A stretch of DNA of 64,000 nt from Channallabes apus (Eukaryota > Chordata > Actinopteri > Siluriformes > Clariidae): positions 19,078,825 through 19,142,824 of the forward strand of contig CM060104.1 in the NCBI GenBank assembly GCA_030522415.1, written 5' to 3'. The notes under the pieces were generated by a model that was given only the letters and a program-made list of their open reading frames with translations, had not been told where the DNA came from and searched no databases. Shown piece after piece: positions 51,301 to 62,792 of the stretch. Position 1 is the first letter of the stretch; each line of letters opens with the position of its first letter. The position numbers and the translations under genes are program-made.

Positions 51301-54300
51301 GCACTCGCTTAGAAAGTAAAACTTATTTTAAAAAATTGTGCTCGTATTGCAAAACCAAGTTACTTGCAATCCAAGGTTTCAATGTACTTGTGATTGTCTA
51401 GTGTTTTGACTATATAGCATACGTGCCATTGCCGGGAGCAGTCCGAAAGACCAGCACCGCCATGAATCAATCTCTTTCACCCTTGCATTGCTGTTTTCAT
51501 GATGTGTCTGGTCATCACGGCTTCACATTTATGTTTACAGCAATAAGTGGAAATAGACTTTTTGGATTTACCCACCTGTGTGTGCATCTGAGAGGGTGTG
51601 AATGGAGCCTGGTGAGGGTTTAGACTCTGCAGCTGTACTTGTGCTCAAGCTGCTCATGGTCGATTCTCCAGAATCATGCTTTAATCTACAAGACCGAGAG
51701 GGTCCCGGGGGCGTGTTGGGGACAGATGCAGGATGTCTTTGTGTTACAGCAGACTGCAACGGCTCCTCACCAGGACAAGTTTCAGCTTTTGGAACGCTCT
51801 ATGAAGAAGAACACAAAATTAATTCATAGGCAAAGCTAATGCTGTAGCATTAGCATGGTAAAAAAAAGGGCTGTAACAAAATAAACTAGAGTAACTAGAA
51901 GGAAAATCAATTCTACATCATACCTGTGATGCTAAGGGAAGATCTTCTCTGCTGTCACTCTCATTTTTGGCACAACCTACAATGACAAGTGACCCAAAGC
52001 ATGAATTAAATAACCATATACTTTACTTAACAGAAATGAATAAGCTGTAAGGTAATCATTTAAAATTAAAACTTGATAAAACATTAACGTGACGTATTTA
52101 AGTAGAGAAAGTCTACCTGCTGTTTTGCTGAGGCGAGCTTTTTTCACATTGCTAAAACTACCTTGTCTGCTGCTTCTTCTTTTTCTTTTAGCCATCTCAA
52201 GCTCCTCAGAAGATGGCTTACAGTCTTCCTCATCAGAAGAGCCTTAACAGGGATAGAAGACAGATTTGTGATTATGTACAGTACAGCCAGTGCTAAATTA
52301 TTAGACAATAATTCTTAATAGATTAATAAACACTTAATACCTAGTCTGTCAGAATCACCATTGTTATCCTCCTCATTGAGTTCATCAAGCCTAGGCTCTG
52401 TTCTGTCCTCCCTGTCTTTGTTGCTGTTGGCACTGGTGCGAGGCCTACAGGCTCCTTTACTCTTGGCAGCAGCTGTGGCTGCTTTCACGAGGGCAATCCA
52501 ATCCTGCTTCATACACATAACATGTCGATGTTCATGGCAAAGATTAAAAGCAGCCACAACATAGGGGGAACATTGAGGCAGTGTTTATTGTATTAAAATT
52601 TCTTGGAAGAGGATAAGTAGCACACAATAAAATACATGTAGTTTGAAATATTTAACAACTCAGGAAGAAAGTGTGCAAAAATTTATTTAACATGACAATT
52701 AACATAAAGAGGCAATTGGAACATGTATAAAAAAATATGTTATTACTCCACTTTAAAATAAAAATGTTTTACTCACAGAAGACTTCATTAGGAACTCCTA
52801 CACACTTACTAATTCATGCAATTAACTAAATCAGCCAATTGTGTAGCAGAAGTACAATGCATAAAAGTCATGCAGACACAACTAAGCAGCTTCAGTTAAT
52901 CCCAAAATCAACAATCGGAATAGAGAAAATGTGACCTGAATAATTTAACCCATGGCACAATTGCTGGGTCCAGACTGGTTGGTTTGAGTACTGCATTTCT
53001 AAACTGTTGATATTCTGATATTTCCACCCACACCAGTGCCTAGTGCTTATTCAGAATGGTGCAATAAAGAAAAAACATCCAGTGAGCAGACGTTCTGTGG
53101 ATGGAAGTACCTTATTGGTTCAATGGAGGATGGTCAGATTGGTTTGAGCTGAAAGAAAGGCTGTAGTCGCTCAAATAACCACAACTGTGGTGAGCAGCAA
53201 AGCATCTAGTTTAACACGTTTAGCCATCGGACGGGTGGGCAACAATAGCAAAAGACACAATCAAGTTCTACTTTTGTCAACCAGAAACAGAAAGTTGAGG
53301 CTGCAGTTGGCACAGGCGCACAAAACCCAGACAGTTGAAGACTCTGGTGAAACATATCTGATCTAATGAATCTCAATATCCGATGAGGCACACAGATGCC
53401 AAGGTCATAGCTAGGTGCCAACCACATGGATCCACAGACCAATAAGAGTGCCTCTGAAAAACGTGCAGTAATTTTATGAAGAATTGAGCCAAGAATGGAG
53501 GCTGTTTTAAGAGCAAATTGAGGACCTGGCCAGTATTAATATAGTGTTCCTAATGAAGTGCTTAACGAGTGTACAAAAAATATTTCAATGCCAGCAATAC
53601 CTCAAAAAAGGTACATCATGCCATTATTGATCACATTGCTGAAATTATATAATATTGCCCAGAACTAGAACCCACTTTGGATACAATCACAAAACATACA
53701 CTGAATATTATTTTTCACTGTCAAAACAGTTACACGCACCAAAAACATTTGAAGTAACTGAGCAAACCCAACATATGATGTGAAAAAGGAATTTTATAAA
53801 ATAAACTGTAACATCTTCTCGGTTTTGGAAATGTATCTACATAGAGACAAGTACTTGGAAATGATTTGAATTGGTCAAAGAAAGGTGTTATAAAATAAAG
53901 GAATCTCTGCGAAACCATTATCATACAAACATCTTAAAAAGTCTCTTACTTGTCCTTTGGCATCTTCTGGCATGGATTTTATGTGGATTCGTTTCACACA
54001 GCGAATCACTCCATCATAAAACTGGACCGTGTAGGTTCCTGTGAACACGGGCATTTTTAGGCAGGCTCTGGCAGATTTATTTCATAAAGTAGCGCGAGAC
54101 ACATGAAAATGACACTTGCCCTCTTTGTTGATGCTTTCAATCTTGGCAGGATAATAGCGGCAATCTGTCCATCGGGCAAGAACTTCTTCACCACCTTTCA
54201 ATTCCTGTAACTGGAGGACATATACATGATTACTTAAAGAAACAGCTTTATTACTTTGCTTCCACAGGTTTTCAGTACTAACAGCAAATCTGAAAGCAAT

Positions 54301-55674
54301 CACATCTGTGACAAAGGTAAAAAAAGAAACAGCAGAAATAGTTCTAATTAAACAGCATCAATTACATTATCCAACATCACTACATAGGTATTATCCTGAT
54401 TGGATGTACAGAACAATCAGAACAGAACAATCTAATTCTAAATGATTACAAGTTCTAATAAAACGCTGCTATCTGTAATAATGTTAAAAACACAAACACT
54501 TGAAATAAATATGGAAACTGCCTGATACGTACGTCAGCTATCACTAACTGATCTTGCTGACTTGCTGGGGCAAATGGAATAACTCATGGCCTGTACTTAG
54601 AGGACTCCTAGTAAATATATTCTCCATCACTGTGAACAAGCATTTCCATGCAATTTCAAAGCCAGCTATACCATTATGAATGGATGTAATGACATCAAAT
54701 GGAATAGTAAAACAAATCACGCTGGCCTTAATATTTGTTTCTACAATTATGCAGCTGATGGAGGGGAGAAAAAAAAAACCCAAACAGTGATGAGACAAGC
54801 AGTTATTAGAACGACAGATCTGAGCAGATCTGCAGTTGATGTGGGTACTTGTCTCTGGTGTGCCATGTCTTTTTGGTCCTCAGTGTTCTCTGTACATCCA
54901 GGAAGCTCACGCAGGCGAGATGATCTCATCTCACCGAGTCTCTCCTGGTAAAAATGTTTGCAAAACAAAACAATATTTCAATTAACAATCTCATTAACAA
55001 ATGGTTAATGAGACTAAGGAACACGTATTCTCATCTGCATAATCAAATGGTCATTTAACCCATGTCCAATTAATGATCAAACTCCTAGATTTCCAAAACA
55101 TTTTCGATCATTCATAAAAGCTAAATTCGATGACTGTCCTGCACTTTGGGTAATGGAAACTATGATCTATTGTCAGGCCACTGTTAGAAACAAACCACTA
55201 ACGCAGACTGGTTGCAAGTAAGAAACCGACAAGACCAGGTTAAGCTGTTTTTCTGCCTATTTCAGAGTAACCTATAGTGCATACAAATGATCCACATCAT
55301 TAAAAAAAATACATAAACATACAGTCACGTCTTCCTCTTCTTTCAGGCCCTCTTTACGTAGCGTGGCTCGGTCAATCGGACGTAGCCTGTTACTGTCCCA
55401 TAAAATCCACTCATCATATCGGTGACTCCAGCGATCAAAATGGACAAGCATTTTCCCTTCATCATAGTCAATTTTTTCTATTCGCGAAGGGTACCTTCAG
55501 GGTTAGGGGTAGAAAGAGAGGGGGGGGGGCATGTAATCTCTACATCACACTATATGAACTGCAGTATTTGATCTTTTCTTTTACAATTTACCATTTCTGT
55601 AAATAATCTTGGGCTTCCACTCTGGCTCCAACTTCAAATGTAATTCCAGGCCTGTTAGGAGGTTTCTTACTCAT
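42325..55674 (-). CDS. phf20l1: PHD finger protein 20-like 1, Tudor/PHD chromatin reader, complete
   Basis: Nuclear reader of methyl-lysine; in mammals its Tudor domain binds methylated histones and methylated DNMT1. Coding exons, 5' to 3': 55592-55674, 55323-55494, 54120-54204, 53950-54038, 52341-52503, 52117-52242, 51924-51976, 51576-51798, 49912-50046, 49607-49792, 49375-49434, 48972-49262, 48557-48769, 48273-48329, 48077-48178, 47511-47654, 47238-47422, 44628-44727, 44276-44471, 43364-43613, 42880-43045, 42325-42467. The total is 3222 nt, 1073 aa. The start [14 protein letters not shown] and end CSV match human PHF20L1 rather than PHF20. Tudor 1 covers about residues 1-75 and Tudor 2 about 86-143 ([20 protein letters not shown]). 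A C2H2 finger spans 484-507, a Lys-rich tract follows, and the PHD finger spans about 774-820 (CIC, CEEC, H, CYIC). Intron 3 uses a GC donor. Confidence 0.95.
45130..45235 (+). repeat. 3' end of the GGCGGCACGG SINE plus (GAAT)n, in phf20l1 intron 17
   Basis: CCCCGCCTTGTGCCCTAAG to GATAAAGCGGTATAGAAAATG, followed by GAATGAATGAAT. It is embedded in the (ATAAT)n tract next to the Tc1-like element at 45270. Confidence 0.65.
45270..46860 (-). mobile_element. Tc1-like transposon in phf20l1 intron 17
   Basis: Inverted repeats start CAAACCGGATTCC at 45270 and end with the reverse complement at 46860; each is about 210 bp and carries the direct motif CCAAAAAAGTTGGGACA at both its outer and inner parts (IR/DR type). 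The element sits inside an (ATAAT)n pentanucleotide tract, present on both sides (45230-45268 and 46861-46880). The right flank begins TA; the left flank reads AA, so one copy of the TA duplication may be mutated. Confidence 0.92.
45559..46508 (-). CDS. Tc1 transposase, nearly intact, with a late nonsense codon
   Basis: The likely start is [14 protein letters not shown] (ATG near 46508), the usual beginning of this subfamily; an in-frame ATG at 46581 would add a short tail of untypical sequence. Two HTH domains come first ([30 protein letters not shown]), then the DD34E core: [20 protein letters not shown] and [14 protein letters not shown]. The frame ends at a TAG (45559-45561). Reading through it continues in the same frame to a TGA at 45487-45489, with a typical Tc1 C-terminus ending GDATQW. 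A single CAG-to-TAG change therefore removes about 24 residues. Activity is unknown. Confidence 0.85.
50130..51385. repeat. Repeat with inverted ends in phf20l1 intron 8
   Basis: The left end (AACCTTGGATTGTGAAC) is matched in inverted form by CTTGCAATCCAAGGTTTCAA near 51370. AT-rich and noncoding inside, and interrupted by a second palindromic element at 50342-50750. Probably a non-autonomous DNA transposon; class unknown. Confidence 0.5.
50342..50750. mobile_element. Palindromic MITE-like element nested in the 50.1-51.4 kb repeat
   Basis: Inverted ends of about 50 bp: CTTTTCCACTGCATAGAACG at the left and a complementary TACTATGCAGTGGAAAAGCG at the right. The GC content is higher than in the surrounding DNA, and no coding capacity was seen. 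No clear target duplication was found. Confidence 0.6.
52776..53573 (+). mobile_element. Tc1/mariner-derived copy in phf20l1 intron 4
   Basis: Ends are CTTCATTAGGAACTCCTACA at the left and its near-complement (GTTCCTAATGAAGTGC) at the right, the same family as 27281-28146. At about 800 bp it is shorter than an autonomous element. The internal coding sequence is full of stops, so this is a deleted, inactive copy. Confidence 0.7.
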
Positions 55675-56755
55675 GTTCGAGGCGATCTACGTAACGCTTT
55701 CTCAGGACACACACACGCTCTGGCCTTCTGTACATAAACAAATTATTAGGTTAAAAAGGAAGTGAAAGGTGACCTTTGATTTGAATAAGGATACTGAATA
55801 TGCAGTGAATACAGTTTAGGAGTGCTGACTACATATAGAGAGAGATGACTAGATACCCAGCTTCAGGGTGTGTGTTGAAACATTTTCCACAAAATGACAA
55901 ATAATGACAATAATGAATTAAACAGCTGTCATAACTTAAAATATACTGACTCGGTTTCAGCAAACAACAACAAAACTTTTAATACAAATTAACAAGCACT
56001 CACTCCAAAGTAAGGCCTGGTTTTACATGCAGAATAAGTTCCTGCTAGATGACAACTAATTTTGTCAAACAGCTTGGAGTGGGGGTATTTATTTTTATAT
56101 AATTTTCTTTTTAATCCATATTCACGGAAAGTTTGATAGCAAGACCTTAAAAAGTGGCTAGCTGGCGCAAGTAGCCAGCCAGCTAATATAATTTAGCATG
56201 CTAGCTACACTGCAGACAGATAATAGCGTATGCAGAAAACTGAATTTTCTTTCAGCTGCAACTTTTACAGTCGACATTAAAACATTTCACATACATCCAG
56301 TGGCATTCGGTGTGTTTTTATAATGACGAATAAAAGGAAACACCTTAACCCCGTTCTGGTTCATGTTCGCTAGTCAGGAGCATTAACGTTAAACTTACCA
56401 GCTAGCTCTCTGGCTAAGGCTAGCCCTGCCGATATATGTTCACTATTTCTAGCCTGCTGGCTCGTTAGTCAGTCTGGGTGATTATTACCAGACACATATC
56501 GTGGTTAGAAAGCCTTACAGATATGAACAGTTAAAACAGGCGAGGTGAATAATGCCAGTGGCCATCCTAAACGCTCAGACTAAACCAGCTGATCTAAAGC
56601 GCGTCCAGGGAATTAAACTGTAACATTAATTTCAAAAAAATAAATGACATGCCACTTTTTTGTCATTCATTATACAGTAACGCTAGCTATGAAAATCATT
56701 AGTAGTCCTGTGTTGCTCTATTCACATGAATTAAATAAAATGCTCCGGGCTTTAC

Positions 56756-56850
56756 CTTGGAAACTTCATTGAGTGTTTAGCTACTGTTTCCTAAACTGCT
56801 GTCTCTTCATTCTTCTGTTCAAAGACATTTTAAACCCTAAGCCAGCTAGC
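56756..56850 (-). other. phf20l1: Probable noncoding first exon (5' UTR) of phf20l1
   Basis: A strong donor (CCAAG then GTAAAG, exon edge 56756) faces a plausible acceptor just upstream of the coding start (CAG followed by AAGGCCAGAG near 55730). This would make a 5' UTR split by a roughly 1-kb intron. The upstream limit of the exon is not visible; 56850 is a guess. Supported only by splice-site appearance and position. Confidence 0.45.
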
Positions 56851-56889
56851 TAACCCAAACAGGGGGCGTCTGCACGTACGGCAACCTCT

Positions 56890-56945
56890 GGAATGACGCA
56901 ATACGCACAGGTCACGTGAGGACCGTCGCACGTTCGAACGTAGTC
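56890..56945 (-). promoter_or_regulatory. phf20l1: Candidate phf20l1 promoter with CRE-like site and CACGTG E-box
   Basis: The sequence just upstream of the putative first exon is locally CpG-rich compared with its AT-rich surroundings. It contains TGACGCAAT near 56894 and a palindromic CACGTG E-box at 56913-56918, with no TATA box. That fits a housekeeping-type TATA-less promoter, but transcription start and factor binding are inferred. Confidence 0.35.
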
Positions 56946-57205
56946 TTTTTTTAACCAAGTGTGTGTGTGTGTGTGTGTGTATGTGTTTTAAATAACAAGT
57001 AACGTAGAATGAAACTACTCTATTATACTCAAACTCATAAATAAAGTTAAATATAGATAAAACTCAAAAAGAAATTAATGAAATTGAGAAAAAATATTCA
57101 AAATAAGTAAAAAGAAAAAACAAAGTGTAACTGAAATAATAACTAAAATATATAATTTGTTACTTTCACAAAATTAGCAAGAGATCAATAAACTTGTAAA
57201 CTTTA

Positions 57206-57262
57206 ATTAATAATAATAATAATAATAATAATAATTATTATTATTATTATTATTATTATTTC
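57206..57262. repeat. (AAT)n/(ATT)n array
   Basis: AAT units switch to ATT units near 57235, making the array self-complementary. It sits beside the SINE copy at 57270. Confidence 0.85.
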
Positions 57263-57269
57263 TTTCATT

Positions 57270-57592
57270 CTTTTTCTATACCACTTATCCAGTACAGGGT
57301 CGAAGGGGCCTGGAGCCTTTGGGCACAAGGTGGGATAGACCCTGGACAGGGTGCCAATCCCTCACATAGCACACACACAACCGGTAATTTGAAAATGCCA
57401 ATTAACATAATCAGCATGTCTTTGAACTGTAGTAGCAAACCTGAGCACATGGAGGAAACCCACCAAGCACGAGGAGAACATGTGACCTACTGTACACGCA
57501 CACTGACCCAAAGCAAGAATACCACCATCGACCCTGAAAGGGCGAGGCCACAATTCTACTATGTCATTATGCCATCGTGCCGCCATGTTATT
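57270..57592 (-). repeat. GGCGGCACGG SINE copy, minus orientation
   Basis: Reverse-orientation copy with TATACCACTTATCCAGTACA near 57280 and GTGCCGCCATG near 57580; the interior is diverged. It is preceded by an (AAT)n tract, as often at SINE tails. Confidence 0.65.
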
Positions 57593-58311
57593 ATTATCAT
57601 TATTATTATTATTGGGGAAATTCTTTATTTATAAAGAAACATTGTTAGGCCCCTTGTTTTTATGTTTAACTAACTACTTTATCCCTTTGCTCTTACAAAC
57701 AGTAAAAAGCAACACATTTTAAACATATAATAGGAATATATTTTAGAAAACAAGCTCTATTTGAATTAATTCCCAGTGTGCTATACTAGTGTGCAAAAAT
57801 TAAATATTTGCTGGTAATATGCTAGAAGTACAGATCTATTTTAAAATTAAAAATGTACTTATAAACTTAAAGGAAATCCCCCTGCAAAATGCAGCTATTG
57901 TGAAATATTTGGGATGTACAGTAATTAGTCATTCCAGTAGGATGGGAAAAACACTGTTCTTAAACATAAGGATGTAAGCTTTTTTGACATTGTGTGGACT
58001 TTTCATTGTCTCTATCTCTTACATCTCTTTCTGTTCTATGTCATATATCCATAAACAATTCCTTGCTGCACTTCTTCACTCCTTATATGGTAAAGTTTCC
58101 TGTGGCCTGCTGGAGCCCTTTTGTCTAACAGGAATATGCTGATGTGCCTCTTATTGTCTGCCTGTCTCCAAGTCTCCATACAATTAACTCTCTTTGTACT
58201 CCATGGGACATGCTAATTACCATTGTACCTTTGTAACAGATTAAAGTGACACAAGGCATGTGACTGAAAAACTTTAATATTATGTCTCTCCTGTGAATAA
58301 AATTAGAGAGA

Positions 58312-58575
58312 AAATTCCTGCTTTCTGTTTCACCCAGATGAGAATGGGTTCCCTGTTGAGTCTGGTTCTTCTCAAGGTTTCTTCCTATTACCATCTCGAG
58401 GAGTTTTTCCTTGCCACTGTCGCCCTCGGCTTGCTTACCAGGGACTATCTGACCATTTTGATTCATACACATTCACATTCCATACAGACTTAAATAATTC
58501 TTTTGATTGTGCAAAGCTGCTTTGCGACAATGACAATTGTTAAAAGTGCCATACAAATAAAATTGAATTGAACTG
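58312..58575 (+). repeat. Second copy of the 35.7-kb repeat family, inverted
   Basis: GGTTCTTCTCAAGGTTTCTT, GTTTTTCCTTGCCACTGTC and the tail GTGCCATACAAATAAAATTG match the reverse complement of 35700-36000. It is intergenic. Confidence 0.55.
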
Positions 58576-60299
58576 AAAAGTTGGAAGAGACTTAAATGAT
58601 CTTCTTAGTAATGCAAGAGATGACCAGGAGAGTAGTGTTGATATGAATGCTGAAGCTTTGGAAACCTGTCTGAGCAGAACATACAGATGAGGAGAATAAT
58701 GATTTGGAGAGACTAAAGAATTAAAATGTACTGCATTAGAGTTAAATCAATGACTATCTTCTACTGGCATTTCTAGCTGATAATAGTCAAACTGCATCAT
58801 AGGCAATGCAGAATATTATTAAGAAAATGGGCCAAATGCACTTTCCGAACTAGTTGTATGGCAGGCTATATTTTGTTTTCCAGGTGACTGCCAATGTCAG
58901 TGCAGACTGTCAATGGGAAAGTATATCGTTGGGTCCATACAGTAGGTATGTAGGCAGTGGCTTTTTCTTTTTTGTAATTACACACAACACTTAAATAAAT
59001 GTAATTACACAACACACATAAAAGTAATTACACACAACAAACTAAGAAATGTGGTGTTTTTTAATAGCTGAATCAGTCACCTGACTTCAATTGAGAATGC
59101 TTTTTACTCACTGAGGACAAAGTTGAAAGCTTGACTTCCCACAAACAAGAAACAACTGAAGGAAGCTGCAGTAAAGTCCTGGTAAAGCAACTCATGGGAA
59201 AAGTATCATTTGGTAACATCCATGGGTTACAGACTTCCAGCAACTGCAAATAATTTCCATCCAGGTACTAAAACTAAACCTTTTATTTATAATTTTGTTT
59301 ATTTGTCCAGTTAATTTTAAGCCTGTGAAAATGGAGGGACTATGTAAAAAATGGCTGCCATTCCTAAATGGTTAATGCAATATTTTTTAAACCTATAGAA
59401 TTCAATGTTAATTTCAAATCCACTGTGGTGGTGAACAGAAGCAACATTACAAAAATTGTGTCACTATAGTACAAATGCTTAAGGATCTGACTGTAGCAGC
59501 TTGCACTGCAGAAACAAAGATGAATATAAAAGAAGAAAAGAAGCAATATTTTCAGATGAGTCATTCTTTACCGTACTCTCAAATAGCTGGTAAGTGCATG
59601 TAGGTTATACACGACGTGAATAGTAAAGGTCTAGCGGTTTAAATCCTCTAATGAATTGGTACAGTCATTCTTAAGCGGTAATGGGCATTTTAAATTGATG
59701 TGTTAGACAGCATTCTGTGGCATCATCAAAACAACAATATTGCTGGGAATATTGTTGTAATGAATGGTGTTTATTCCTCAAGTACAGCTCCAGAGACTTT
59801 TATGTAAACAAAAGCACAGTGCAGTTGTCCTGGACATTACTCCAGTTAACACTGTTACATGTGCACAAATTTGTCTTCAAGCTGTTTAAGCTCTTGAAGA
59901 TTATGGCCCTCTAAAAAAAGGTTAAACTCTCTGAAATTAGTCCCAATGATTATTGCAGTCATATATTCCCTCTCTGTGAGTTTGACGATCATATTTCATG
60001 TTTTGTCAATACTAAGGAGCGAGTTGCACCATGCTGTGAGGAGTTTAATCTGTTTTAGTGTACTCATAAGCAATCCCGATTATATTTGATTCATGCTGTG
60101 CAACAGATCTGAGCTTAATGATGGTGCCGAATGCTGGGAGTCAGTGAACATCGCTTTTTGTTAGTGCAGAACACAAATTAATACAAGTTTAAGGATTTAG
60201 TTCAATGATTTAGACCTCACTTGATGTATACCATAGCAAGCCATTTAAAGAGGTAAATGATATAGGGAACATTGTTTCCATTATCTTTCACTTCTACTA
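58576..60299. other. Intergenic stretch, nothing identified
   Basis: AT-rich, with short unrelated open frames only and no splice-linked exons. Confidence 0.55.
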
Positions 60300-60408
60300 A
60301 CTGTTCCGGGTTCCGGTTCGATCTGTACACCGCATTGTGCCCTAAGTCTCCTGGGATAGACTCCAGGCTCCCTGTGACCCTCTATACCGAATAAAGTGGT
60401 ATAGACTA
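60300..60408 (+). repeat. Internally deleted GGCGGCACGG SINE
   Basis: A GGTTCCGGTTCGATC piece joins the 3' part GTGCCCTAAGTCTCCTGGGA and the tail AATAAAGTGGTATAGAC, so the middle has been lost. Confidence 0.55.
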
Positions 60409-60613
60409 TGTGGAGAGCGAGTGCAGAATGTGCAAAGTGTAATTATACTAACAAATTTTCAGGTTTACTATGTTATTGGCAGGTCTCCACCATGACATGT
60501 TCAGCTCTCATGTTCCAATGTTCCCCCTCAAGCATGGCCTGTAGATGTGGCTCTCTAGGAATTCTGTACTTTTGCTGCGTGTGCACTTTTTCCATATTCT
60601 ACAGGGCTATCTT

Positions 60614-60660
60614 TCACACACACACACACACACACACTCACTCACTCACACTCACACACA
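60614..60660. repeat. Short (CA)n/(CACT)n array, intergenic
   Basis: About ten CA units followed by CACTCA units. Confidence 0.8.
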
Positions 60661-61240
60661 GTGGTATGAGTGTGGCTGTCATCTTTGAACACCTGTCCTG
60701 TTGGTTAGATGAGTGAAATAGAACACTATTTACATAGGTTAAACATTGGATAACTGCCAGTGTTCCCTTTCATTTGGAACGAGCTCTGAGCAGACAGGAG
60801 CTATGTAGAATAGTATTTATTTCACATACTGCAACTTTGTTGAAGGTCTAGGCGTGTACGTGTTTATATGACACAGCAAGCTGACCATCCAGTGGTTGGT
60901 GTAAACATCCTGAAATACCCTAATACCAGCAGCTTTATGACTCTTTATCCTTGTCAGCATCTTCTCATTTTCCACATGAGAACCTTCGGCTATTGGTACA
61001 TGTGGTTACCCTCTGTTTTATACTTTTTATTTCAAATTGATCATTCCTTTGTCCAGGAGAAAATATTGATTGTTCGACTGGTGTTCCTGTTGGCTTTGTT
61101 TTCCTGTCACATGCATTATAGATACGAATTTCTGCTGAAAAGGTTTTCTAACTTCATGGTGGTTATGGACATTTAATGCCAGACAAAGTTTTTTTCTCTT
61201 TGCACTATGTGCTATCTTGTTGCCTGGATTAAAAGATCTG

Positions 61241-62790
61241 GGGCCTCATGTACAAAGACTTGCGCTGAATTCATACTAAAACATTGCGTACGGACAAAGC
61301 TGTAAATGTGCGTACGCACAAAAAAAAATCTGATGTATTAAACACTGCGTACGTGGAATCCCACGCATATTCTCTTTGTACATCCAAATTAACGTGAAAT
61401 TGAGCGCACGTGCACAAAACCCCTCCCTGCCTCCTCCCCCGTATAAATATGGTAATGACTCCACTTTGGCAAAACCAAACGAAAAAGCAATGGCAAAAGC
61501 AAGCAGAGAAACTGCACTGAATGTGAATTGGAGGTGCTCCTACCGGAGGTAGACCGGAGAAAAACTGTTATTTGCAAGTTTGTCCTCCGGAATTAATAAT
61601 AAAAAAAAAACTTATCTGGAATAATATCTTTAAATACATCACTCACAATGAAGCCACCCATCGCGCACCCTGCCACCTTGGAGCCTCATCCCAGCCATGT
61701 TTGTGAGGATGAATGAATCATGGGTTGACCCAGGCTACCTTGCCACAATATTTGTTATGCGCATTTGAGCAGGGCCGGTTCTAGACCTTACCATATGGAG
61801 GGGCATGAGAAATTTGAGGGGGGCATCCTGGTCTAGCATTGTTTTTTCCCCAGATCATGCAACGGGGTGCGCAGTCAGATCATGCAACCTGTTTGAGCAT
61901 CACATATTATTTGCACATTTATTGAATGGAAATGTTTCCGATTCACGTATGCAAATTCGTCTTCAGATGGCGCCTTTATAGCAATGTGCGTGCAGTCGAT
62001 GGCTCCGATTACATTAGGAAAACCGGCGATCGCTGAAAATTGCGCTTTAATGTTTGGCTGGTCAACTGCATGGTATGGAAACCTTATATAACTGCTAGAC
62101 ATGTGGATGATCCCGTCCCATACAGCTGGCACTGCACGGCTCAAAGACGACTGGCTTAACCCCGAGCGGTCTGCCGGTTCCCTTTGGAAAGAACCAGTTG
62201 CCAGGAAACCAAGCGTTGTCAGCACCTGTAAGGGAACAGGTAATGCGTGGCTCCTCGCTGTCTCTCTTTCCAAATTTGGACCCAACTCGGCACAGAGCTC
62301 CAAGAGGATAGCTCTTGGAAATCTGAAACGGCTAATAAGCCAGTCATCATCATGGGCCAGAAATCACTGTGATCCCTAAAAACGCATTCCCTTCGGATTC
62401 GGCCATTGACAATGTCCTCTAATAAGGCCAACACTGCCATTACCATAGACTAAGGGTTGTATACATTTGCAAATGCTTTTATATGTTCTAAATCAAATAA
62501 TAGGTAGAAAAATATTGTGTCAATTAACCCATTTTATCAATTATAAATGAATAGCAATGTTTTTCACGTGTTGGTGCGATACTCTGTAGTGTGCAATTTA
62601 ACATAATTGCCTCTAGGAGTCGCCAACGGAAATAAAACAAACACACAAGAAGAAACAGGAAACAGACAGGAAGTTGGCGTGGAAGAACGCACATTCTCAC
62701 GTTAATTTCACTGTTAGTAAATCCGACCGTGAGCGTGAAAACTGGCGTAATCAAAGTTTTTGTGCGTACGCAGCGTTGATACATGAGGCC
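61241..62790 (-). mobile_element. PIF/Harbinger-like element, internally degraded
   Basis: Ends GGGCCTCATGTACAAA (61241) and TACATGAGGCCC (62790) are inverted repeats flanked by CTG on both sides, a 3-bp target duplication as expected for PIF/Harbinger. Subterminal GCGTACG motifs recur on both sides. The minus strand carries part of a HARBI1-type nuclease (next entry). The remaining half, at 61241-61870, has no coding match, so the copy is non-autonomous. Confidence 0.75.
61875..62446 (-). pseudogene. HARBI1-type transposase remnant
   Basis: Two overlapping minus-strand frames (62219-62446 and 61875-62303) together give the N-terminal and central part of a Harbinger nuclease: LQVLTTLGFLATGSFQ, LSQSSLSRAVPAVWDGI, then the first catalytic Asp in IGAIDCTHIAIKAP. 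A frameshift near 62310-62340 separates the frames. The later catalytic Asp and Glu regions are missing. It is not the host HARBI1 gene, because it is broken and bounded by terminal repeats. Confidence 0.8.
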
Positions 62791-62792
62791 CC

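Noticed and set aside
42325..55674. Assignment as phf20 rather than phf20l1
   Set aside because: The N-terminus ([14 protein letters not shown]) and the linkage to tg fit PHF20L1; PHF20 starts differently in vertebrates.
60868..61176. Plus-strand open frame of 102 aa with hydrophobic stretches
   Set aside because: No recognisable family, no supporting splice or promoter context, and similar lengths occur by chance in AT-rich DNA. Left unannotated.
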